Shown here in pieces: positions 1 through 5,094 of a DNA stretch of 5,263 bases. The stretch is from NCBI GenBank assembly GCA_030145965.1, contig JASKZT010000295.1:1-5263 (forward strand), in the 5' to 3' direction. A program made the position numbers and the translations under genes. Below the pieces are notes generated by a model. The model saw nothing but the letters and a program-made list of their open reading frames with translations. It made no database searches and was not told the DNA's origin. The DNA comes from Ornithinimicrobium sp. Its GTDB lineage: Bacteria > Actinomycetota > Actinomycetes > Actinomycetales > Dermatophilaceae. The stretch's first letter is position 1. Each line of letters starts with the position of its first letter.

Positions 1-665
1 CCGCTTCCGGCGAGGACGGCCGCGACGAGGGGCCGCCGCAGCACGCGGTGGGGGCGGCCCCGGTCCGGGCGGTCCTTCCCGCTGACCTGCCCCGACCGGG
101 GCCAGGTCGTGCGGGAGTCGGCCCACCAGGTGGCGGCCACGGCCAGCACCGCGAAGGCGAGCCAGGACGCCCGCCAGGCGTCGCCGGCGACCGCCACGAG
201 GACGCCGCCGGCGAGGACTCCCACGCCGGTGCCGCTGTTCACCGTGGCCTGCCCGCGGGGCTGGCGCTCCGGCGGGAGCGTCGAGGCGACCGCCGCGACC
301 AGCGCCGGGGAGGCCGCGCCGGCGCCGCTGCCCGCCACGAGCATCGCGGCCGCGAAGGACCATGCTGACCACGACCCCGCGACGCCGACCGCGCCGACGG
401 CGGTCAGGGCGCAGGCCACCCACAGCGTGGTGCGTCCGCGCCCCCGCGCCAGCAGGCTGGTCGCGGCGAGGGCGCTGACGCAGTAGGCGAGGAAGCTGCC
501 CGTCGCGACCGCGCCCGCGGTCGACGAGGTCAGGCCCAGCTCCGCGCCGAGCTCCGGCAGGTAGAGGCCGTAGCCGAAGCGGACCAGGCCGTAGGCGACG
601 GCGATGACGGCGGTGCCGGCGACGAGCAGCTGGCGGTGGGTCGTCCGGTGGGGCGTCGGTAGCAC
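1..665 (-). CDS. MFS transporter, YbfB/YjiJ-like (3' end outside window)
   Basis: Probable inner-membrane exporter of the major facilitator superfamily; the substrate cannot be read from the sequence. The 221 visible residues hold six hydrophobic helices (about 13-37, 49-73, 79-99, 102-128, 141-161, 163-182), a charged central loop (183-211) and the start of helix 7, so about half of a 12-helix protein is present. The first helix has VAYGLVRFGYGLYLP, very like the RFAYG-LLP signature of the YbfB/YjiJ family. The GTG start at 665 is chosen because an almost perfect Shine-Dalgarno sequence (AAAGGAGG) lies 7 nt upstream and the first helix follows at a normal distance. It is divergent from the TetR gene at 721 and shares its operator region, so the regulator most likely controls it. 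The MFS assignment is firm, the subfamily likely, and a drug-efflux role only inferred from the TetR neighbour. Confidence 0.9.
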   Translation of the reverse strand, partial: MLPTPHRTTHRQLLVAGTAVIAVAYGLVRFGYGLYLPELGAELGLTSSTAGAVATGSFLAYCVSALAATSLLARGRGRTTLWVACALTAVGAVGVAGSWSAWSFAAAMLVAGSGAGAASPALVAAVASTLPPERQPRGQATVNSGTGVGVLAGGVLVAVAGDAWRASWLAFAVLAVAATWWADSRTTWPRSGQVSGKDRPDRGRPHRVLRRPLVAAVLAGS

Positions 666-672
666 GGGCCGG

Positions 673-680
673 CCTCCTTT
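673..680 (-). promoter_or_regulatory. Shine-Dalgarno site of the MFS gene
   Basis: On the minus strand this reads AAAGGAGG, complementary to the 16S rRNA 3' end, 7 nt before the GTG at 665. It decides the start codon. It is the clearest ribosome-binding site in the window. Confidence 0.85.
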
Positions 681-682
681 GA

Positions 683-711
683 AACGATCGTTACAGTGCA
701 ACGCTCGTTAC
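683..711. promoter_or_regulatory. Probable TetR operator: two tandem near-palindromes
   Basis: AACGATCGTTAC (683-694) and AACGCTCGTTAC (700-711) match at 11 of 12 positions and start 17 bp apart. The first contains the perfect palindrome AACGATCGTT (683-692); the second has the same arms with one changed central pair. They fill the gap between the divergent MFS and TetR genes and overlap candidate -10 elements for both directions: TACGCT at 709-714 (plus) and TAGCGT at 715-710 (minus). Placement and symmetry are typical of an autoregulated TetR operator that also represses the adjacent transporter. Binding itself is inferred. Confidence 0.65.
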
Positions 712-714
712 GCT
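709..714 (+). promoter_or_regulatory. -10 element (TACGCT) of the TetR gene, leaderless type
   Basis: TACGCT fits the actinobacterial TAnnnT -10 pattern and ends 6 nt before the ATG at 721, so transcription would begin at or next to the A of the start codon. No Shine-Dalgarno sequence precedes the ATG. No convincing -35 element is visible, which is usual for such promoters. Confidence 0.45.
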
Positions 715-720
715 ACCGCC

Positions 721-1320
721 ATGAGCCCGACCGATCGGCGCAGGCCGGCACGCGAGCGTCTCCTCGACGCCTGCGACGACCTCTTCTACGCGCAGGGGAT
801 CGCCGCGACCGGGGTCGACGCCCTCCTGGCGCGCGCCGGCGTCGCTCCGGGCACGCTCTACGCCCACTTCGGCGGCAAGGATTGGCTCGTCGCCGCCTAC
901 CTCGAGCGGCGGCACCTGAGGTGGCGGACGACCTGGGACCGATCGGTGGAGCGGGCGGACGGCCCCGTGGAGAGGTTGCTGGCGCTCTTCGACGCGCTCG
1001 CGGACTTCCGGCGTGAGGCGGGGGCCGGGCGCGGGTGCGCCGTCCTCGCCGCCGCCGCGGAGGTCGTCGACCCGCAGCATCCTGCCCGGGTCTGGATCGA
1101 GGCCGACACGGCGCTGCTCCTCGACCGTCTCCGGGAGCTCGCCGAGCAGGCTGGTGCGCGCGACCCGGCGGGCCTCGCCGCCGACCTGCTGCTCGTCTAC
1201 GACGGCGTCCTGGCCGCGCACGCGCGCGCCGCCGCCCTCGGCCCCGCCGCGTCACCCGTCGCGGAGGTCCCCGGGCGTGAGCTGGCCGAGCTCGTCGTGC
1301 GGCGGCACCTGTGCCGCTGA
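721..1320 (+). CDS. TetR/AcrR-family transcriptional regulator
   Basis: A 199-residue one-component repressor-type protein, the usual TetR length. Residues 10-57 form the DNA-binding domain: RERLLDACDDLFYAQGI is helix 1, TGVDALLARAGVAPGTLYAHF is the helix-turn-helix with its recognition helix, and GGKDWLVAAYL is helix 4. The ligand-binding half contains GRGCAVLAAAAEVVDPQHP (103-121), a pattern shared with AcrR-like regulators that have an RGCxxxNAAAE-DP-HP segment. The ATG at 721 is preferred over an in-frame ATG at 604, because the longer form would run through the operator and into the MFS coding region. The gene has no Shine-Dalgarno sequence and probably makes a leaderless mRNA. It is divergent from the MFS exporter, its likely target. 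The inducer is unknown. Confidence 0.93.
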   Translation: MSPTDRRRPARERLLDACDDLFYAQGIAATGVDALLARAGVAPGTLYAHFGGKDWLVAAYLERRHLRWRTTWDRSVERADGPVERLLALFDALADFRREAGAGRGCAVLAAAAEVVDPQHPARVWIEADTALLLDRLRELAEQAGARDPAGLAADLLLVYDGVLAAHARAAALGPAASPVAEVPGRELAELVVRRHLCR

Positions 1321-1330
1321 GGGGCGCGTG

Positions 1331-1359
1331 CCGACGTGGGTGCTCGGCGCCCGCGTCGG
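1331..1359 (+). terminator. Hairpin after the TetR gene, possible terminator
   Basis: CCGACGTGGGTG (1331-1342) pairs with CGCCCGCGTCGG (1348-1359) over 12 bp, including two G-U pairs, around a 5-nt loop. It begins 10 nt after the TetR stop codon, between convergent genes. No T-run follows, so it would be a U-less terminator or an RNA-stabilising hairpin. Confidence 0.4.
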
Positions 1360-1413
1360 GTGGGCCTACCGGCTCCCTGCCGCAGACCCCTCGGACCGAG
1401 CGGCGTACCAGGG

Positions 1414-1827
1414 TCAGCGCAGGGAGGTCGAGCCCCTCGCCCGCCAGGCCGACACCGCCAGCGCCGCGGTGGTCGGTGTCCAGACGGCGCGCTCGGGCCA
1501 GGACGGCGAGATGCCGTTGACGACCGAGCCGACGCCCATGAGCACGCTGACGCCGGTGAGGACATGGCGCCGTGCGGGTGGCGGTGTGCGCGGGCTCGCC
1601 ACCGCCAGGGCGAGCGCGGAGTAGACCACGGCGGCTGCGGCGCTGGCCCGTCGCAGGCGTCGCGGCAGCACGCCGGCGTGGGTGCCGCCGTAGCTCACGC
1701 GTCCCCAGGGGGCACCGGCCGCGAGCGCGAGCTGGAAGGCGGCCACCCCTCCGAGGCCCACGGTCGTGATGCGGCGCTCGAGCCGGGTCGTGGTCCCTGC
1801 AGGGCTGAACGGGTCTCGTCGGTTCAC
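1414..1827 (-). CDS. Small four-helix membrane protein of unknown function
   Basis: A 137-residue protein with a charged N-terminus (to about residue 20) and four hydrophobic segments: about 21-39, 61-78, 89-105 and 114-128. Polar or Arg-rich turns separate them, for example the PRRLRRAS stretch at 55-62. Between helices 1 and 2 is PWGRVSYGGTHAGVLP, and between 3 and 4 is NGISPSWPERAVWTP. I have the impression these loops recur in uncharacterised actinobacterial membrane proteins, but I cannot name a family or function. The GTG at 1827 is chosen because AGGA lies 7 nt upstream and it starts directly before the charged tail. The frame stays open to 2229, but that extension is Arg/Pro/Gly-rich, lacks the expected codon bias and overlaps the csp gene, so it is rejected. 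The gene converges on the TetR gene. Confidence 0.75.
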   Translation of the reverse strand: MNRRDPFSPAGTTTRLERRITTVGLGGVAAFQLALAAGAPWGRVSYGGTHAGVLPRRLRRASAAAAVVYSALALAVASPRTPPPARRHVLTGVSVLMGVGSVVNGISPSWPERAVWTPTTAALAVSAWRARGSTSLR

Positions 1828-1960
1828 GCCGTCATCCTGGCGCAGCAGCCGGCCGCCGCGCCACGTGCCGTCACCACCGGCTCGGCGCTCGGCCGCCGGC
1901 TGACCGGGAATCGACGCTCGACGGGGGCGTCCAGGAGCTGGTCCACCGGCCGGAACGGCA

Positions 1961-1976
1961 CCGAGGGGCCCCTCGG
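1961..1976. repeat. Perfect 16-bp palindrome CCGAGGGGCCCCTCGG
   Basis: The sequence equals its own reverse complement. As RNA it could form a 6-bp stem with a GGCC loop. It lies about 60 bp upstream of the csp -10 element and about 130 bp upstream of the membrane-protein start. It may be a protein-binding site or may arise from base composition; no T-run follows on either strand. Confidence 0.4.
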
Positions 1977-2034
1977 CGCGAGCCCGCACGCACGGCCGTG
2001 ACCGTCGGCGCTGGGACTTGGCGCCCGTCCGTGC

Positions 2035-2040
2035 TAGCGT
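2035..2040 (+). promoter_or_regulatory. Candidate -10 element (TAGCGT) of the cold-shock gene
   Basis: TAGCGT fits TAnnnT and would start transcription near 2047, leaving a leader of about 130 nt before the GTG at 2177. A clear -35 box at 16-18 bp is not visible; TGGGAC at 2012-2017 is only a weak match. Confidence 0.4.
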
Positions 2041-2057
2041 TTCCGGTACTACCGGAA
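2041..2057. promoter_or_regulatory. 17-bp palindrome at the csp transcription start, probable operator
   Basis: TTCCGGTACTACCGGAA has perfect 8-bp arms around a single central C. It touches the -10 candidate and would cover the start point near 2047, the position of a repressor operator. Only a shorter stem (6 bp, 5-nt loop) could form in RNA, and transcription would begin inside it, so a DNA site is the better reading. The binding protein is unknown. Confidence 0.5.
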
Positions 2058-2176
2058 CATGTCCTCCGATCCGCACGGCGTCACGCGTCGCGCAAGGGTG
2101 AGAGATGGACCTGATAACGGTGGTGGGAGGCGCCGCAACCGCGGGCTTCCGAGCGAGATCAAGGATGAGGCAGTCA

Positions 2177-2380
2177 GTGGCTACAGGCACCGTGAAGTGG
2201 TTCAACTCCGAGAAGGGCTTCGGATTCATCGAGCAGGACGGTGGCGGCGCTGACGTCTTCGTTCACTACTCGGCCATCGACAGCTCCGGTTACCGGGAGC
2301 TGGCGGAGGGCCAGAAGGTCGAGTTCGACGTCACCCAAGGCCCCAAGGGTCCCCAGGCGGACAAGGTTCGCCCCCTCTGA
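2177..2380 (+). CDS. CspA-family cold-shock protein
   Basis: A single cold-shock domain (five-stranded OB fold) that binds single-stranded RNA/DNA and acts as an RNA chaperone in the cytoplasm. From the GTG at 2177 it is 67 residues, the standard length for actinobacterial CspA proteins. It starts ATGTVKWFN, has RNP1 KGFGFI at 13-18 and RNP2 VFVHY at 27-31, and ends in [17 protein letters not shown] lies 6 nt before the GTG. Two in-frame upstream ATGs exist: 2165 (71 residues, poor ribosome-site spacing) and 2105 (91 residues, with AAGG 7 nt upstream). The extra residues are not part of the domain, so the short form is preferred, though the long form is not excluded. A long leader and a strong terminator suggest a monocistronic, well-expressed gene. 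The family is certain, the start less so. Confidence 0.93.
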   Translation: MATGTVKWFNSEKGFGFIEQDGGGADVFVHYSAIDSSGYRELAEGQKVEFDVTQGPKGPQADKVRPL

Positions 2381-2394
2381 GCTGATGTGAGAAG

Positions 2395-2433
2395 CAGGGG
2401 TCCTCGCGCTGAGCGCGAGGGCCCCTGTTCTTG
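2395..2433 (+). terminator. Intrinsic terminator of the cold-shock gene
   Basis: A 15-bp stem (2395-2409 with 2413-2427; one G-U pair) closes on a TGA triloop and is followed by TTCTTG. It begins 14 nt after the csp stop codon. This is a strong Rho-independent terminator and separates csp from the methyltransferase gene. Confidence 0.85.
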
Positions 2434-2519
2434 TGTCCGCCGGCCTGCTGCGGCCGCCGCGACGGCGACGCCGACCGGCCCCTGCAGGGCGCACGAAGGC
2501 GCGGACCTCGCCGCCTGGC

Positions 2520-2525
2520 TAGGCT
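2520..2525 (+). promoter_or_regulatory. -10 element (TAGGCT) of the methyltransferase gene, leaderless type
   Basis: TAGGCT fits TAnnnT and ends 7 nt before the ATG at 2533. The intervening bases (CCCCGTC) contain no Shine-Dalgarno sequence, so the mRNA probably starts at the ATG. Confidence 0.5.
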
Positions 2526-2532
2526 CCCCGTC

Positions 2533-3270
2533 ATGCCCGACAACGTCTTCTCCCATCCCCGGCTCGCGAGGGTCTACGACCCGCTGGACCCCGACCGGAG
2601 CGACCTCGACACCTACGTCGACCTCGCGCGCGTGCTCGGGGCCACCACGGTGCTGGACGTCGGCTGCGGGACCGGCACGCTGGCGTGCCGCCTCGCCGCC
2701 GACGGTCTGCAGGTCCTCGGGGTCGACCCGGCCGCCGCGTCCGTCGAGGTCGCGCGCGGCAAGCCCGGGGCGGGCCGGGTGGAGTGGTTGGTCGGCACCG
2801 CTCCCGACGTCGCCGCGGACCCGTCCCACCAGGGACGCTTCGACCTGGCCACGATGACCGCCAACGTCGCCCAGGTCTTCGTCGAGGACCAGGACTGGCT
2901 CGCGACCCTCGTCGCCGTCCGCACCTGCCTGCGCGCCGGGGGCACGCTCGCCTTCGAGACGCGGGTGCCGGCGGCCCGCGCCTGGGAGGGCTGGACCCGT
3001 GAGCAGTCGCACCAGGTCGTCGAGGTCGACGGCGTGGGGCCGGTCGAGGACTGGGTGCAGGTCACGCGCGTCGAGGGCGAGCTCGTGACGTTCGAGTCGC
3101 CGACGATCTTCCACGCGGACGGGGAGCGCATCGACTCCACGTCGACGCTGCGCTTCCGGAGCGAGGCGGGCGTGCGCTCCTCCCTCGCGGAGGCCGGCTT
3201 CACCCAGGTGCGCGTGAACCCGCTGCCCTACGCCCCCGGCCGCGGCTGGCTCGTCGTCGCGCGCGCCTGA
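2533..3270 (+). CDS. Class I SAM-dependent methyltransferase
   Basis: A 245-residue soluble protein that transfers a methyl group from S-adenosylmethionine; the acceptor cannot be deduced. The Rossmann fold is clear: motif I VLDVGCGTGTLA (40-51) binds SAM, LGVDP (62-66) carries the acidic residue that holds the ribose, and FDLATMTANVAQVF (103-116) is the strand-4/motif II region. LRAGGTLAFET (133-143) is the post-II strand. The C-terminal part (about 150-220) is a mixed insertion typical of Methyltransf_11/25 proteins, ending in a GRGWLVVARA strand. The ATG at 2533 is chosen because homology-like sequence starts there (VFSHPRLARVYDPLDPDRSDL) and a -10 element lies 7 nt upstream; the frame is open to 2431 but that part is composition-driven. 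It is transcribed alone and converges on the kinase gene with a 40-bp gap. Confidence 0.9.
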   Translation: MPDNVFSHPRLARVYDPLDPDRSDLDTYVDLARVLGATTVLDVGCGTGTLACRLAADGLQVLGVDPAAASVEVARGKPGAGRVEWLVGTAPDVAADPSHQGRFDLATMTANVAQVFVEDQDWLATLVAVRTCLRAGGTLAFETRVPAARAWEGWTREQSHQVVEVDGVGPVEDWVQVTRVEGELVTFESPTIFHADGERIDSTSTLRFRSEAGVRSSLAEAGFTQVRVNPLPYAPGRGWLVVARA

Positions 3271-3310
3271 GCGTCGCCGCACCGCGTCGGTCGACCCCGG
3301 TCGGCGCCGC

Positions 3311-4204
3311 TCAGCCCGCGAACCGCAGCAGGGTGCGCGTCCGCTCGTCGGGCCCCGACCACGCGGTGCGGGAGACGGCCGTCACCACGGCGTTGACCCG
3401 GCTCCAGCGCAGCACGTGCTCGAGGGGCAGGTCGACGAGAGGAGCCAGGACCGCGGCCCGGGCCCGCATCCGGTCCGGGCCCCCGTCGGCGACGACGTAG
3501 TCGACCAGGTCGAAGCAGGGGTCGCCCACGCACAGCTTCGGGTCGATGACCGCCAGCCCCCGTCGGTCGTCGTGCAGGACGTTGCCCAGGTGCAGGTCGC
3601 CGTGCAGCACCACCTCCCGCGCGGGGGTCCGCAGCAGCGCCCGGCACTCGCGCACGGCCGCCGCCCAGGTCGGGCCGCTCACGTGCGCCCTCACCTCGGG
3701 ACGGGCCTGGCGCTCGCCGATGCGCTCGACCATCTCCTCGCACCGGTCGGCCAGCCGGTCCCTGACCCCTTCTGCGGGGAGGGAGTGCAGGTCGGTCAGG
3801 AGGGCCGCCCACTCCGCAGGCGCGGGAGTGCTGTCGCGCGTGCTGCCCAGGGTGTCGCCGGGGGTGACCTTCTCGAGCAGCACGGCGCCCTCGTGCTCGG
3901 CGGCGGCGAGCACCGCCGGGGCTCGACCGGTCGGGGAGAGCGTGCGCAGCATGCCGGTCTGCCGCGCCAGGAACGCGGTGTCCGGGCTCACCTTGAGGAC
4001 GAGCGGCCGGCCCACGCCGTCGCTGACCGCGAGGACGACCGAGGTGGCGCCAGGCGCGTACAGGCGCTCTACCCGCAGGTCCCACCGCTGCGCGAGGTCG
4101 GCCACGAGGGCGGGCAGGGCCTGGCCGAAGGCGTCGGCGACCTCCACCCCGAAGCGGTCCTCGAGGGCGGCGCCGGCCTGCCTCAGCTCGTCGTCCGGGA
4201 TCAC
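3311..4204 (-). CDS. APH(6)/streptomycin-6-kinase-like phosphotransferase
   Basis: A 297-residue protein-kinase-fold enzyme of the aminoglycoside/hydroxyurea kinase family (APH_6_hur), which phosphorylates a hydroxyl of a small molecule using ATP. Visible landmarks: N-lobe lysine K71 in LVLKV, the catalytic loop LHGDLHLGNVL (200-210) with D203 and N208, the metal-binding DPK at 221-223 (DFG equivalent), and GDPCFDLVDYVV (227-238), which closely follows the family's GDPxxDL segment. All catalytic residues are present, so it should be active. The start is GTG at 4204: TAACGT ends 7 nt before it and no Shine-Dalgarno sequence is present. The gene lies 22 bp behind the OsmC-like gene on the same strand, so it can be read from its own promoter and by read-through. 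Real substrates of chromosomal members are often unknown; streptomycin resistance is possible but not shown. Confidence 0.87.
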   Translation of the reverse strand: MIPDDELRQAGAALEDRFGVEVADAFGQALPALVADLAQRWDLRVERLYAPGATSVVLAVSDGVGRPLVLKVSPDTAFLARQTGMLRTLSPTGRAPAVLAAAEHEGAVLLEKVTPGDTLGSTRDSTPAPAEWAALLTDLHSLPAEGVRDRLADRCEEMVERIGERQARPEVRAHVSGPTWAAAVRECRALLRTPAREVVLHGDLHLGNVLHDDRRGLAVIDPKLCVGDPCFDLVDYVVADGGPDRMRARAAVLAPLVDLPLEHVLRWSRVNAVVTAVSRTAWSGPDERTRTLLRFAG

Positions 4205-4211
4205 CGGGGGG

Positions 4212-4217
4212 ACGTTA
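4212..4217 (-). promoter_or_regulatory. -10 element (TAACGT) of the kinase gene, leaderless type
   Basis: On the minus strand TAACGT ends 7 nt before the GTG at 4204; the bases between are CCCCCCG, so no ribosome site exists. It lies in the 22-bp gap after the OsmC-like stop codon, giving the kinase its own promoter. Confidence 0.45.
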
Positions 4218-4226
4218 CCGCCCCCG

Positions 4227-4634
4227 TCACGTCGCGACCGTCGCGACCCTCGTCACCGTCGCCGCGCGGCGCAGGGCCCGCGGGACCTCCGCGACGGCGT
4301 CGACGACGTCGAGGAGGCGCGCCTGCTCCTCCGGGGGAGCGCTGGAGTCCAGGGTCACCTCGTAGCGCACCCCGGTCGAGCGCCAGTCCTCGTCGAAGCC
4401 GCCGTCGGCGCGGACGCAGACCCCGCCCAGCCGGATCCCGAGCCGGGCGGCCTCGCGATACGTGTCGTTCAGGACGCACAGCGCCACCGAGAGGTGCAGC
4501 ACCTGCGCGCCGTTGGTGGCAGGGCCGGCGACGACACCGGCCTCCGTCCAGGCGTGCTCCAGGACGAGGCCCGCCTCGTCGGCGCCGCGCAGGGAGCCGG
4601 CGCCGGCCCGCACCCCGAACACCGACAGGTCCAT
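4227..4634 (-). CDS. OsmC-like protein lacking the second family cysteine
   Basis: A 135-residue protein resembling the OsmC/Ohr fold, a dimeric alpha/beta domain that in active members reduces organic hydroperoxides through two cysteines. The central helix LHLSVALCVLNDTYREAARLGI (46-67) carries C53 at the place of the first catalytic cysteine. It is followed by the strand LGGVCVRADGGFDED (69-83), matching the family's beta strand and FD turn. The place where active members have a CPVS-type motif reads AVAEVPRAL (113-121), with no cysteine; the only other cysteine, C73, lies in a strand. Classical two-cysteine peroxidase chemistry is therefore unlikely. The ATG at 4634 is preceded by TAGGTT with 6 nt between and no Shine-Dalgarno sequence. 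The kinase gene follows on the same strand. The fold assignment is likely, the function open. Confidence 0.78.
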   Translation of the reverse strand: MDLSVFGVRAGAGSLRGADEAGLVLEHAWTEAGVVAGPATNGAQVLHLSVALCVLNDTYREAARLGIRLGGVCVRADGGFDEDWRSTGVRYEVTLDSSAPPEEQARLLDVVDAVAEVPRALRRAATVTRVATVAT

Positions 4635-4640
4635 GCGCCG

Positions 4641-4646
4641 AACCTA
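4641..4646 (-). promoter_or_regulatory. -10 element (TAGGTT) of the OsmC-like gene, leaderless type
   Basis: On the minus strand TAGGTT ends 6 nt before the ATG at 4634, with CGGCGC between. This predicts transcription starting at the ATG. Confidence 0.5.
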
Positions 4647-4735
4647 CGCCTGGCGCCGTCCCGGAGGAGCAGCGCCGGGCGCCGGGTGCCGCGGCTTCCT
4701 GGCCCCAGGTGCGGCTGACCTGCACAGGCACGACG

Positions 4736-4783
4736 TGCCCCCGGCAGGATTCGAACCTGCGACACCCGCTTTAGGAGAGCGAC
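4736..4783 (-). tRNA. 3' fragment of tRNA-Arg(CCU), the chromosomal side of an attachment site
   Basis: Read on the minus strand, this holds the 3' part of a tRNA. It has the anticodon stem TCGCT/AGCGG (4782-4778 with 4770-4766) around the 7-nt loop CTCCTAA (anticodon CCT). Next come a 5-nt variable loop (4765-4761), the T stem-loop GCAGG-TTCGAAT-CCTGC (4760-4744), the 3' acceptor strand CGGGGGC (4743-4737) and discriminator A (4736). No CCA is encoded. The 5' acceptor strand (GCCCCCG expected) and the D-arm are absent: the DNA beyond 4783 does not resemble them. The fragment cannot make a functional tRNA. It is best read as the original chromosomal 3' end, cut off from its 5' half by an element inserted at or near the anticodon stem. 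The intact gene should be at the element's other end. Confidence 0.85.
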
Positions 4784-4844
4784 CTGGGTAGGCATGCGAC
4801 GATCGCCAAGCCGAGTCTTGCCTGCTCAGCGACCTAGGGCATGT

Positions 4845-4899
4845 GGTCGCCACTGGGACGTAGTGGGCCTCTCAAGGTGGTGACGTCCCACTGACGACC
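4845..4899. repeat. Imperfect 17-bp inverted repeat near the att site
   Basis: ACGTCCCAGTGGCGACC on the minus strand (4861-4845) and ACGTCCCACTGACGACC on the plus strand (4883-4899) agree at 15 of 17 positions, with 21 bp between them; a further ACA is shared after each arm with a one-base shift. The innermost 8 bp (ACGTCCCA) are identical. The location 60-115 bp inside the element is where arm-type integrase or excisionase sites are found, but this role is inferred. Confidence 0.5.
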
Positions 4900-4946
4900 C
4901 ACACGACGGCTGCTGGCGCAGGGCCTCATGGATCGTATGCCGAGGC

Positions 4947-5093
4947 ATGCAGGCCGACGGCTCTGAGCCGCTGACCATCACCGGTCAGCGGGGCAACGCT
5001 GTGCTGACCGGCGAGGACGATTGGCGCGTGATCCAGGAGAACCTGTTCCTGGAGTCGGTCTCTGGCCTGCCGCCGTCGATCCGCGGCAAGTGG
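4947..5093 (+). pseudogene. Phd/YefM-type antitoxin remnant
   Basis: The frame encodes QADGSEPLTITGQRGNAVL followed by TGEDDWRVIQENLFLESVSG. This matches the middle of Phd/YefM antitoxins: the EPLTIT-RG-AVL strand pair and then the S-EDW/Y---QE-LYL helix. The N-terminal dimerising and DNA-binding part (the usual YSEARANL-like helix) is missing, since the frame upstream to the stop at 4881 shows nothing like it. The C-terminal tail after about SGLPPSIRGKW is also not typical, and there is no stop codon of its own: the frame runs straight into the next antitoxin gene at 5133. No toxin partner of RelE/Doc type follows. ATG 4947 is only the first start codon in the frame. I read it as a decayed fragment; an in-frame fusion with the next gene is the alternative. 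Confidence 0.6.
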
Positions 5094-5094
5094 T

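Larger units (their letters stand above)
1828..2176. other. Gene-free stretch, mostly regulatory
   Basis: About 350 bp between the divergent membrane-protein and cold-shock starts, with no convincing coding region on either strand. It holds a 16-bp palindrome (1961-1976), a candidate -10 element (2035-2040), a 17-bp palindrome directly after it (2041-2057), and what would be a roughly 130-nt 5' untranslated leader for the cold-shock gene. Long leaders are typical of csp genes, where they affect mRNA stability and translation at low temperature. Confidence 0.55.

Noticed and set aside
1336..2001. A 221-residue plus-strand frame over the membrane-protein gene.
   Set aside because: It is Arg/Gly/Pro-rich with no hydrophobic pattern or recognisable motif, as expected from the antisense of GC-rich coding DNA.
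1828..2229. N-terminal extension of the membrane-protein frame by 134 residues.
   Set aside because: It overlaps the start of the csp gene on the other strand, looks composition-driven, and the GTG at 1827 has a ribosome site.
2290..3282. A 330-residue minus-strand frame over the methyltransferase gene.
   Set aside because: It crosses the strong csp terminator and lacks any motif, while the plus strand has a full SAM-binding signature.
3271..3310. A bidirectional terminator between the convergent methyltransferase and kinase genes.
   Set aside because: Only short GC-rich pairings are possible and there is no T-run; I could not support a defined hairpin.
3416..4774. Long plus-strand frames (452 and 390 residues) over the kinase and OsmC-like genes.
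   Set aside because: They are complementary to two genes with clear motifs; their translations are Arg/Pro/Ala-rich without domains.
4784..4830. A possible diverged 5' half that would make the tRNA complete.
   Set aside because: No complement of the CGGGGGC acceptor strand and no D-stem pairing exist at the required distance on the minus strand.
4644..4853. Several short frames across the tRNA fragment, with peptides such as RQDSNLRHP, AGFEPATPAL, SQVRILPGA and GSNPAGG.
   Set aside because: These are the well-known spurious translations of tRNA T-arm sequence found in many databases; they are artefacts.
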